Source: an uncultured Barnesiella sp. (GTDB taxonomy: Bacteria; Bacteroidota; Bacteroidia; Bacteroidales; Barnesiellaceae_A). Taken from it: DNA of 64,000 nt. The translations under genes and the position numbers were made by a program. Positions 53,838 to 61,104 of this stretch are shown here, in pieces (the first letter of the stretch is position 1; each line of letters starts with the position of its first letter). The notes below the pieces were generated by a model, which had not been told where the DNA came from, searched no databases, and was given only the letters and a program-made list of their open reading frames with translations. Location: assembly GCA_944321085.1 (NCBI GenBank), contig CALUJY010000004.1, positions 171,406 through 235,405 of the forward strand, written 5' to 3'.

Positions 53838-55055
53838 ATGACACACGAAAGGAAAAATTCTATTGTAGGTATGCGCGATGGCGGCAGCTATCTGATTCCT
53901 TTTATCCTTGTGACGTCGCTCTTTTTCTTGTGGGGCTTTGCTCATAGCATCTTGGATGTTCTCAACAAGCATTTTCAAGATGTTTTGGTGATTTCGAAGG
54001 GGCGTTCGGGGCTTGTACAGGCGGTAGTCTATGGCGGCTATTTCCTGATGGCTTTGCCGGCCGGAAAAATCATGGAGCGATTCGGATACCGTGTAGGCGT
54101 GGTTATAGGATTGTTATTGTACGGCATAGGAGCCTTGATGTTTATTCCCGGCGGACGGTTGATGTCGTTTGAGTTTTTCTTGCTCTCGCTTTTTGTGATA
54201 GGGTGCGGGCTTACGTGTCTCGAAACGGCGGCTAATCCCTATGTGACGGTGTTGGGCGAGAAGGAGTCGGCTGCCCGACGTCTTAACTTGGCACAGTCGT
54301 TCAACGGATTCGGGTGGATATGCGGTCCTTTGGTGGGCAGCTTATTGGTGCTCGGCGAGGAGGGTAGCAGTGTGTCGTTGCCTTATGCCGTGATAGGTGT
54401 CGTGGTGCTGTGTGTGGCTGTGCTATTCTCGCGGGTGCGGCTGCCGGAGATAGAATCTTGTGCCGATGAGACGACCGATGTCGCAGAACGGCCTTTGTTT
54501 TCGTATAAGCATTTTGTATTCGGAGTGGTGGCGCTATTCTTTTATGTTGCGGCACAGACGGGTATCAACAGCTTTTTCATCAATTATGCTGTTGAGGAGG
54601 TTTCGGGTTTGTCGGCCAAGAGTGCCGGTCTGATGCTCTCTTTCGGCGGTATGGGTTTGTTTGTCGTAGGTAGGATGCTCGGCAGCTGGGTGATGCAGTA
54701 TATCTCGGCGGTGCGCTTGCTTACGGTGTGTGCCGTGGGTGCCGTATTGACGATGGCGCTTGTGGTGTGCCGACTGAATGAAGTTTCGATGGCTGCTTTG
54801 TTCTTGTGCTATTTGTTTGAGTCAGTGATGTTTCCGACGATATTTGCCATTGCCATCAAAGGAGTGGGGCGGCATACCAAGAGGGCGTCGTCGTATCTTA
54901 TCATGAGTATCGTGGGTGGTGCAGTTGCGCCGGTGGTGATGGGAGTAATAGGCGACCGTTATGATATGGCAACCGGATTTGTCGTACCGTTGTTTTGCTT
55001 TGTCGTTATATTGGCTTATTGCTTATTTATGCGTGGCAGGCGCAGTATAGCTTGA
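53838..55055 (+). CDS. fucP: L-fucose:H+ symporter (FucP-type MFS permease)
   Basis: 405 residues with 12 predicted helices. FucP marks include FILVTSLFFLWGFAHSILDVLNKHFQ at helix 1, ETAANPYVTVLG in helix 5 and LNLAQSFNGFGWICGP. It imports L-fucose with protons across the inner membrane. It lies 102 bases after fkp, which would use the imported sugar. No fucI, fucK or fucA genes are present in the window, favouring a biosynthetic use. Confidence 0.92.
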   Translation: MTHERKNSIVGMRDGGSYLIPFILVTSLFFLWGFAHSILDVLNKHFQDVLVISKGRSGLVQAVVYGGYFLMALPAGKIMERFGYRVGVVIGLLLYGIGALMFIPGGRLMSFEFFLLSLFVIGCGLTCLETAANPYVTVLGEKESAARRLNLAQSFNGFGWICGPLVGSLLVLGEEGSSVSLPYAVIGVVVLCVAVLFSRVRLPEIESCADETTDVAERPLFSYKHFVFGVVALFFYVAAQTGINSFFINYAVEEVSGLSAKSAGLMLSFGGMGLFVVGRMLGSWVMQYISAVRLLTVCAVGAVLTMALVVCRLNEVSMAALFLCYLFESVMFPTIFAIAIKGVGRHTKRASSYLIMSIVGGAVAPVVMGVIGDRYDMATGFVVPLFCFVVILAYCLFMRGRRSIA

Positions 55056-55273
55056 AATAGAGATACTGCTAAACGACGTTTGTGACATTTTTGTATCAGA
55101 TTTGTGTGTATAAATCCTTTCCCGACCTTATCAGTGGGAGGCATTTCTGTTTTTAATGTATCACGGATTTATGGTCGCGGAGAAGAATTGTTGTGGCTTT
55201 CCTTTTTTGAAAGCGGGAGTTCTATGATAGTGTATAGGAATATTATGTCCGATATATGCGGATAGTTTATGTG

Positions 55274-55558
55274 TTATGGTCTGATATGGATTTTTACTTC
55301 ACCGTTTTCTTTACACAGCAGATAGATGCTCGAATGTAATACAATGTATATATAGTCGGGGTCGTCTACGATAGCGTGTATGTGGTCGAGGAGAAGAGTG
55401 TTGAGCTGGTCGTTCCCGTTGCCGATTTTTATATATCTGTCGGTGAATGCAATGTTGAATTGTTCGAGGTAGGGAGCCAATCTCTCTCGGGCATGCAAGT
55501 CTTCGAAATTTTCTGGCTTGGAAGGATAAAGTGAGAAAAGTTGCAGGAAAGAGCGCAT
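55274..55558 (-). CDS. Small protein of unknown function
   Basis: 94 residues, no signal peptide, no recognised family. The sequence looks protein-like: a helical N-terminus (DLHARERLAPYLEQFNIAF) and a strand-rich C-terminus (YIYIVLHSSIYLLCKENGEV). It lies downstream of the methylmalonyl-CoA decarboxylase operon but beyond a 13-base-pair stem-loop, so it may be separately expressed or reached by read-through. Confidence 0.55.
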   Translation of the reverse strand: MRSFLQLFSLYPSKPENFEDLHARERLAPYLEQFNIAFTDRYIKIGNGNDQLNTLLLDHIHAIVDDPDYIYIVLHSSIYLLCKENGEVKIHIRP

Positions 55559-55602
55559 CGTGATTTCTATATTATTGTTGATTATCTGTTTTTTGATATA
55601 AC

Positions 55603-55636
55603 AGAGATAGGGAGTTTTTGTTTACTCCCTATCTCT
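55603..55636 (-). terminator. Stem-loop after the methylmalonyl-CoA decarboxylase operon
   Basis: AGAGATAGGGAGT (55603-55615) pairs perfectly with ACTCCCTATCTCT (55624-55636). There is no long T run on either side, so it may be an attenuator or RNA-stabilising stem rather than a full terminator. Confidence 0.55.
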
Positions 55637-55653
55637 TGTAGATTAGTGTAATA

Positions 55654-56814
55654 TTAAATGAGGAAGCCCAATAGAACACCGGCAGCTACGGCCGAACCGA
55701 TAACACCGGCAACGTTGGGACCCATGGCGTGCATCAGCAGATAGTTGGTAGAGTCGTATTCCAAACCTATGATTTGTGAAATACGCGCAGAGTCAGGCAC
55801 CGCCGATACACCGGCATTACCGATGAGAGGATTAATCTTGTTGTCTTTCTTCAAGAAGAGGTTGAAGAACTTAACAAAGAGAACTCCCGATGCCGTTGCC
55901 ACGAAGAACGAGAAAGCTCCGAGGATAAAGATAAGTATCGAATTGAGTGTCAAGAACTCGGAAGCCTGCGTGGAAGCACCTACGGTGAGACCCAGCAGGA
56001 TGGTAATCGTATCGATGAGCGGACCGCTTGCCGTGTTAGCCAAACGACGCGTAACACCACTCTCCTTGAGCAGGTTGCCAAAGAACAACATACCCAACAG
56101 AGGCAGACCCGATGGCACGAGGAAGCAAGTGAGCAACAGACCTACGATGGGGAACATTACTTTCTCGGTGTGCGATACGACGCGCGGCGGTTTCATGCGG
56201 ATGACACGCTCTTTCTTGGTCGTGAGCAGTCGCATGATAGGCGGTTGTATCACAGGTACCAATGCCATGTAGGAGTAGGCCGACACAGCGATTGCGCCCA
56301 TAAGGTTGGGAGCCAGCTTCGACGAGAGGAAGATGGCTGTAGGACCGTCGGCACCGCCGATGATACCAATGGCACCGGCTTGCATGGGGTCGAACCCTAA
56401 GGCAAGCGCCAGCATGTATGCGCCGAAGATACCAAATTGTGCAGCTGCGCCGATGAGCATCAGTTTAGGGTTGGATATCAAGGCGGAGAAGTCGGTCATG
56501 GCTCCGATACCCAAGAAGATGAGGGGAGGATACCATCCGGAAGTAACGCCTTGATACAGGATGTTGAGTACCGAGCCTTGCTCGTAAATACCCACTTGCA
56601 ATCCGGCATCCATGTTGAAAGGGATATTTCCGACAAGCATACCGAAACCGATAGGAATGAGGAGCATGGGCTCGAACTCTTTCGCCACGGCGAGATATAT
56701 GAAGAATATACCCACAAGAATCATAACGAAATGCCCTACCGTGGCATTGGCTATACCGGTGTATCCCCAGAAGTCTGCCAAATTGTTTTGCAGGAAATCA
56801 AGAAATTCGCCCAT
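55654..56814 (-). CDS. mmdB: Na+-translocating decarboxylase subunit beta (MmdB/OadB)
   Basis: 386 residues, highly hydrophobic, about 9-11 helices. Family marks include the GFGMLVGNIPF segment, IGIIGGADGPTAIFLSSKLAP (Asp in the sodium path) and NAGVSAVPDSAR. This subunit decarboxylates carboxybiotin and pumps sodium outward. It follows the biotin carrier by one base and is the last gene of the operon. Confidence 0.95.
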   Translation of the reverse strand: MGEFLDFLQNNLADFWGYTGIANATVGHFVMILVGIFFIYLAVAKEFEPMLLIPIGFGMLVGNIPFNMDAGLQVGIYEQGSVLNILYQGVTSGWYPPLIFLGIGAMTDFSALISNPKLMLIGAAAQFGIFGAYMLALALGFDPMQAGAIGIIGGADGPTAIFLSSKLAPNLMGAIAVSAYSYMALVPVIQPPIMRLLTTKKERVIRMKPPRVVSHTEKVMFPIVGLLLTCFLVPSGLPLLGMLFFGNLLKESGVTRRLANTASGPLIDTITILLGLTVGASTQASEFLTLNSILIFILGAFSFFVATASGVLFVKFFNLFLKKDNKINPLIGNAGVSAVPDSARISQIIGLEYDSTNYLLMHAMGPNVAGVIGSAVAAGVLLGFLI

Positions 56815-56815
56815 A

Positions 56816-57235
56816 TTATTCTATTGTTACGAGTACGGCTCCTTCGAGTACCGATTCTCCTTGTTTTACATTGATTTCTGTGATTTTGCCATCACGGTCG
56901 GCTTTGATGCTGTTTTCCATCTTCATGGCTTCGAGGATGATTATCGTGTCGCCTTTCTTTACAGTGTCGCCGACGTTGACATTAATGTTGAGGATAACGC
57001 CGGGCAGGGGCGATTTGATGCCGCTCTTGCCGGTGTTTGCAGCGGGACGGTTCAGCGTTGCTGTGGGAGCAGCGGGGCGAGCCTTCACGAGCGGCTTGAT
57101 GGCAGGTTTCACTACTTTTTCCATCTCTACGAGGTAGTTGGTGCCGTTCACTTCTACGTGCGCGATGTTTTCTTCTATTTCACCAATTCTTACCTTATAA
57201 ATATTGCCGTTGATGGTATATTTATATTCTTTCAT
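56816..57235 (-). CDS. mmdC: Biotin carboxyl carrier subunit of the decarboxylase
   Basis: 139 residues. The C-terminal biotinyl domain (about 70-139) has the biotinylation site EAMKMEN and the preceding SPLPGVILNINVNVGDTVKKGD. A short N-terminal beta domain and an Ala/Pro-rich hinge (KPLVKARPAAPTATLNRP) precede it. It carries CO2 from the carboxyltransferase (MmdA) to the membrane subunit. It lies between the OadG-like gene and mmdB. Confidence 0.94.
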   Translation of the reverse strand: MKEYKYTINGNIYKVRIGEIEENIAHVEVNGTNYLVEMEKVVKPAIKPLVKARPAAPTATLNRPAANTGKSGIKSPLPGVILNINVNVGDTVKKGDTIIILEAMKMENSIKADRDGKITEINVKQGESVLEGAVLVTIE

Positions 57236-57268
57236 TTTTTTGTTATTTATTAGCAGGTGTTACAATGG

Positions 57269-58198
57269 TTACTTGTGCGGAGTTTCCCGCAAGGTGTATA
57301 TCTTGGAGTTCCACGGAGAGTATCGACGTTGTACTTGTTGTATGGTGAGTACCGTCTCTTCTACGTCGTGTACGTCCTCTTGCATCTCGTGCATAGCGAG
57401 GGCAATGGCAGCAAATACTTCACCCGGAGTGTCTCCTTTGCGCATTTCGGCGCGTACTTCCTCGGGGCTGAGGCCTTTTGTCTTACCTGCTTTGCTGTGG
57501 GCATGGTATGTGCCGGCAAAGTTGATGAGCTTAAAGACTAAGTATAGCAGGATGAGGCCGACAAACACAACCATCATAGCAGTAATGGACATGCCGATAC
57601 CGCTTTTGTCGTGTTTCTCGAACTTCTCCATTTTCTCGTTTTTGTCGAGAGTCTTGTTGTTCGTGCTGGGGGTGACGTATTTATCGTCGCTTCCGCCTTT
57701 GATTTCCCAATCGTTTCCGCCATCGATGATGCGGGCGTATGACTCATCGGTTTTGAGCGTGCCGGCGGGTATCCGTACTTCGTCGAGCAGGTGTTTGCCC
57801 GAATCATAAAGTCCTATCCATGTATCTTTGTCGGCGTTGAAAGAGAAATTGACGTGGAACGTACCGCGGTTAGGTTTGCCATCAACCCAAAAGAGCAGGT
57901 GCTGGCGAGGCGGCATCTGAGTGAGAACGTCACCTTTGGGTATGAAGTAGGTTGCTGTATCGCCCGGGGTGTCGCTACACCGCAGCAGGTTGGCTGCAAC
58001 GTTTACTGTGCTGTATGATTTGTTGAAGAGTTCTAACCATGCGCTGTGAACGCCGTAGTCGTCTTGGAAATTGGTCTCGTTCGTCATGAGTATTTCGTTG
58101 ATGACTACTTTGGATTTGTTTTCTTCTACCCCACACGAGCTGAAAGCTACAAGGGCAAGCAGCAAACTACTCCATATTCCTAAACTTTTTATATTCAT
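57269..58198 (-). CDS. OadG-like subunit fused to a lamin-tail domain lipoprotein
   Basis: 309 residues. The lipoprotein signal ends at FSSC (C22). Residues about 31-165 form a lamin-tail (LTD) immunoglobulin-like domain (VVINEILMTNETNF, WLELFNKSYSTVNVAANLL, WIGLYDSGKHLLDEVRIP). A charged linker rich in Lys/Glu follows (about 180-200), then one transmembrane helix (about 203-224) and an OadG-type cytoplasmic part ending near residue 309. OadG/MmdD subunits anchor and stabilise the decarboxylase; the extracytoplasmic LTD domain is an added feature. It lies between mmdA and the biotin carrier gene, in the slot of the small gamma/delta subunit. Confidence 0.85.
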   Translation of the reverse strand: MNIKSLGIWSSLLLALVAFSSCGVEENKSKVVINEILMTNETNFQDDYGVHSAWLELFNKSYSTVNVAANLLRCSDTPGDTATYFIPKGDVLTQMPPRQHLLFWVDGKPNRGTFHVNFSFNADKDTWIGLYDSGKHLLDEVRIPAGTLKTDESYARIIDGGNDWEIKGGSDDKYVTPSTNNKTLDKNEKMEKFEKHDKSGIGMSITAMMVVFVGLILLYLVFKLINFAGTYHAHSKAGKTKGLSPEEVRAEMRKGDTPGEVFAAIALAMHEMQEDVHDVEETVLTIQQVQRRYSPWNSKIYTLRETPHK

Positions 58199-58217
58199 AC
58201 GATTCAGGTTTAATGGT

Positions 58218-59771
58218 TTAGAGAGGAATATTGCCGTGCTTTTTGGCCGGGTTGGTGAGTTTTTTGGTTTGCAGTTGTTGCAGGGCGCGGATGATGCGGA
58301 AGCGCGTGTTGCGGGGCTCTATCACATCGTCGATATAACCATACTTGGCTGCGTTGTAGGGGTTGGCAAAAAGTTTGGTGTATTCTTCTTTCTTTTCTTC
58401 GAGGAATTGAGCGGGGTTTTCGTGCTCTTTGGCCTCTTTGGCATAGAGTACGGCAACAGCACCGTCGGCACCCATTACGGCAATCTCGGCAGTAGGCCAA
58501 GCGTAGTTCATGTCGCCGCGCAGTTGCTTACAGCTCATCACGATATGCGAACCTCCGTATGACTTGCGCAGCGTTACCGTTACCTTGGGAACGGTTGCTT
58601 CGCCGTATGCGTAGAGGAGTTTGGCACCGTGCGAGATGACGGCGTTGTATTCTTGTCCTGTTCCGGGGAGGAATCCGGGAACATCTACGAGGCTGACGAT
58701 AGGAATATTGAATGCGTCGCAGAAGCGTACGAAACGGGCTGCTTTGCGCGAAGCGTTGCAGTCGAGCACACCGGCGAGGTATTGAGGTTGGTTGGCTACG
58801 ATACCTACCGACTGTCCGTTGAAGCGTGCGAAGCCTATGATGATGTTACGTGCGAAGTCGCGTTGTACTTCGAGGAACTCGCCGTTGTCTATGATGGCTC
58901 CTATGACTTGGTACATGTCGTAGGGCTTGTTGGGGCTGTCGGGGATGATTTCGTTGAGCGAATCTTCCAGACGGTCGATGGGGTCGGTGCAAGGAACGAC
59001 GGGAGCCTCTTCCAAATTGTTTTGGGGTATGTAGCTGAGGAGCTTGCGGATGATGTTGAGGCCTTCATCGCCGGTCTCGGCCGCAAAGTGGCATACGCCC
59101 GATGTTTTGGCGTGCATCTCGGCACCACCGAGTTGTTCTTGCGTTACGTCTTCGCCGGTAACTTGTTTTACGACGGCGGGACCGGTGAGGAACATGTATG
59201 ATATGTTTTTCACCATGATGATGAAGTCGGTCAATGCCGGAGAGTAAACGGCGCCACCGGCGCAGGGACCGAAGATACCCGATATTTGGGGTACTACGCC
59301 CGATGCCATGATGTTGCGTTGGAATATCTCGGAGTATCCGGCGAGTGCGTTGATGCCTTCTTGGATGCGGGCACCACCCGAGTCGCCTATGCCTATGATG
59401 GGAGCTCCCATCTTCATGGCCATATCCATGATTTTGCAAATCTTCATGGCCATGGTTTCTGACAATGAGCCGCCAAAAACGGTGAAGTCTTGGGCATAAA
59501 CGTATACTAAGCGGTGGTCGATGGTACCGTATCCGGTGACAACGCCGTCGCCGAGGAACGATTTCTTTTCTTGTCCGAAGTTGTGGCAGCGGTGGCGCAC
59601 AAACATGTCTATCTCTTCGAAACTGCCTTCGTCGAGGAGTTGGTTGATGCGTTCGCGGGCTGTATATTTGCCGCGTTCGTGTTGTTTGGCAATGGCCTTT
59701 TCACCACCGCCCAAGCGTGCTTCTGCACGGAGCGCAATAAGCTCTTTTACTTTTTCGAGTTGACTGCTCAT
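58218..59771 (-). CDS. mmdA: Methylmalonyl-CoA decarboxylase carboxyltransferase subunit
   Basis: 517 residues with the two crotonase-like halves of biotin-dependent carboxyltransferases: [20 protein letters not shown] with [19 protein letters not shown] in the first, and [28 protein letters not shown] with [17 protein letters not shown] in the second. It moves the carboxyl of (S)-methylmalonyl-CoA to biotin, giving propionyl-CoA. ATG 59771 matches the family N-terminus ([27 protein letters not shown]) and lies 4 bases after the epimerase stop; an in-frame ATG at 59795 would overlap mce. Confidence 0.95.
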   Translation of the reverse strand: MSSQLEKVKELIALRAEARLGGGEKAIAKQHERGKYTARERINQLLDEGSFEEIDMFVRHRCHNFGQEKKSFLGDGVVTGYGTIDHRLVYVYAQDFTVFGGSLSETMAMKICKIMDMAMKMGAPIIGIGDSGGARIQEGINALAGYSEIFQRNIMASGVVPQISGIFGPCAGGAVYSPALTDFIIMVKNISYMFLTGPAVVKQVTGEDVTQEQLGGAEMHAKTSGVCHFAAETGDEGLNIIRKLLSYIPQNNLEEAPVVPCTDPIDRLEDSLNEIIPDSPNKPYDMYQVIGAIIDNGEFLEVQRDFARNIIIGFARFNGQSVGIVANQPQYLAGVLDCNASRKAARFVRFCDAFNIPIVSLVDVPGFLPGTGQEYNAVISHGAKLLYAYGEATVPKVTVTLRKSYGGSHIVMSCKQLRGDMNYAWPTAEIAVMGADGAVAVLYAKEAKEHENPAQFLEEKKEEYTKLFANPYNAAKYGYIDDVIEPRNTRFRIIRALQQLQTKKLTNPAKKHGNIPL

Positions 59772-59775
59772 GGGT

Positions 59776-60189
59776 TTATTTGTTAGGATTTTCACATAAT
59801 TCGGTAAGTACGCTGCATGTCGATTTGGGGTGCAGGAAGGCTATGTTGAGGCCTTCGGCGCCTTTGCGGGGGGCTTTGTCGATGAGTCTTACTCCTTTGC
59901 CCTCTACTTCGGCGAGTGCGTTTGCTACTCCGTCGGCAACTGCAAATGCGAGGTGATGTATACCTTCGCCTCGTTTTTCTATGAATTTGGCTATGGTGCT
60001 GTCTTCGCTGGTGGGTTCGAGCAACTCTATTTTGGTTTGCCCTACTTTGAAGAATGCTGTTTTTACTTTTTGGTCGGCTACTTCTTCAACGGCGTAGCAT
60101 TTGAGACCTAAGATGTTTTCATAGTACGGAATGGCCTCTTCGAGACTTTTTACGGCTATTCCCAAATGTTCAATGTGAGAAATTTCCAT
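59776..60189 (-). CDS. mce: Methylmalonyl-CoA epimerase
   Basis: 137 residues of the glyoxalase/VOC fold with two beta-alpha-beta-beta-beta units. Metal ligands are suggested by [14 protein letters not shown] (His), KIELLEP (Glu) and [11 protein letters not shown] (His). It interconverts (R)- and (S)-methylmalonyl-CoA, linking the B12-dependent mutase to the decarboxylase. First gene of the operon, with TATCTTTG at 60256-60263 upstream. Confidence 0.95.
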   Translation of the reverse strand: MEISHIEHLGIAVKSLEEAIPYYENILGLKCYAVEEVADQKVKTAFFKVGQTKIELLEPTSEDSTIAKFIEKRGEGIHHLAFAVADGVANALAEVEGKGVRLIDKAPRKGAEGLNIAFLHPKSTCSVLTELCENPNK

Positions 60190-60316
60190 TGTGATATAAT
60201 ATTAAGTTAAACAGTCCTTTGTGAATGTTTTGCCGCAGCATTGCATTCTAACGGGCAAAGATAAGTTTTTCCGCCGAATTACGTAAAAATTTCCGTAAAA
60301 AACCGACCTGCTTTTC
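60190..60316 (-). other. Leader and promoter region of the mce-mmd operon
   Basis: Contains the -7 element at 60256-60263 on the minus strand and an A/T-rich stretch before the HlyD remnant. No gene. Confidence 0.5.
60256..60263 (-). promoter_or_regulatory. Promoter -7 element of the mce-mmd operon
   Basis: TATCTTTG followed by C on the minus strand, 67 bases before the mce start codon. Confidence 0.6.
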
Positions 60317-60568
60317 TTAATATTCCCCCTCTTGCAATGTGGTTTTGCGGGCGTCCTTCTGCCCGGATTTGATGATGCCCGAAAGGATGTGTTCGAACAG
60401 GCTTTTGTCGGATGTCATTATGGTAGCCTGCGCATGCATTCCTCCTTGCAGTATCTCGTTGTTACATAGTATTATATGGCAGGCGAATGTGCGCATGCCG
60501 GCATTGTCGATGACGTGGCGATCTATTACAGAGATTTTTCCCGTAAATGGGTGCTGCGATGGGCGTGT
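60317..60568 (-). pseudogene. Remnant of an HlyD-family secretion adaptor (C-terminal end)
   Basis: A minus-strand open stretch of 83 codons bounded by an in-frame TAA upstream and the TAA at 60317-60319. There is no start codon before the conserved part. It reads QHPFTGKISVIDRHVID, then GMRTFACHIILCNNEIL, QGGMHAQATIMTSDKSLFEHIL and ends QEGEY. This matches the last beta-barrel and C-terminal segment of periplasmic adaptor proteins of ABC bacteriocin/peptide exporters (GxI...GM.A.A.I.T.D.SL). The N-terminal membrane helix, coiled coil and lipoyl domain are missing, so it is a broken gene left by deletion. Confidence 0.6.
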
Positions 60569-61051
60569 TTATATTTTTATAGTATGGAAATATTTCTATT
60601 ACTGACGGCTGTTTCGCTTATCTCTGCAACAGACAATGATACCGACGACTGACGGTAATAGATGGTAGTGTCGAGGTGGTGCGTTCTGCTATCTTTCGGT
60701 TTGCGACATACTGAATGCAACGATACGATTTATTTTATTTATTTTATTGTCGTATCGTTATTCGGTTGGTTTTTATGTGTTTGTGTTTTATGGTGTGTCG
60801 GTTGTTTTTCCCTTTAATTTAGTGTGGAATATGTTCTCGTTGGTGTAGTACCGTATTTTGCGCCGACGAAGGGAACGAATCTGAAATCTTTTCCCTCTTC
60901 GGTGTACATCGCTGCGTGATTGTAATGGCTTCACCAGATGACGTGCAGGCCAAGGTCGCGACCGCAAGAGCAGCGATGAGAAGGCAGTGAGCTTCATTAC
61001 GGCATAGGACGAGGATGAGTTATGATTGGTTTTTTGCGATGCGTCGTCTTG
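60569..61051. other. Noncoding, apparently decayed accessory region
   Basis: About 480 bases between the HlyD remnant and the receptor gene. A 69-codon minus-strand frame (60788-60997) begins MKLTAFSSLLLRSRP but resembles nothing. A different frame of the same stretch gives MYTEEGKDFRFVPFVGAKYG before stopping, interrupted upstream by TGA, as if parts of an older gene are broken by frameshifts. A stem-loop lies at 60719-60759. Confidence 0.45.
60719..60759. repeat. Perfect 10-base inverted repeat with A/T-rich loop
   Basis: AACGATACGA (60719-60728) and TCGTATCGTT (60750-60759) flank a 21-base loop that is A/T except for one G. It could be a terminator-like stem, an operator, or the relic of an element end; no coding role. 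Confidence 0.65.
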
Positions 61052-61104
61052 TTATTGAGTTCTTTCAATGGCCAATCCGTCGGTTTTTACTTCGCGTATC
61101 TTGA
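61052..61104. repeat. Direct repeat, copy 1 (3' end of the receptor gene)
   Basis: 53 bases that match 63465-63517 at 51 positions. Similarity continues less exactly into the 3' flank (TTTTTGCGATG present near 61031 and near 63442), so the duplicated unit included noncoding sequence beyond the stop codon. Confidence 0.85.

Noticed and set aside
60788..60997. 69-residue basic peptide frame, considered as a bacteriocin-like precursor beside the HlyD remnant
   Set aside because: No double-Gly leader, no typical core composition, and another frame of the same DNA looks more like a decayed larger gene.
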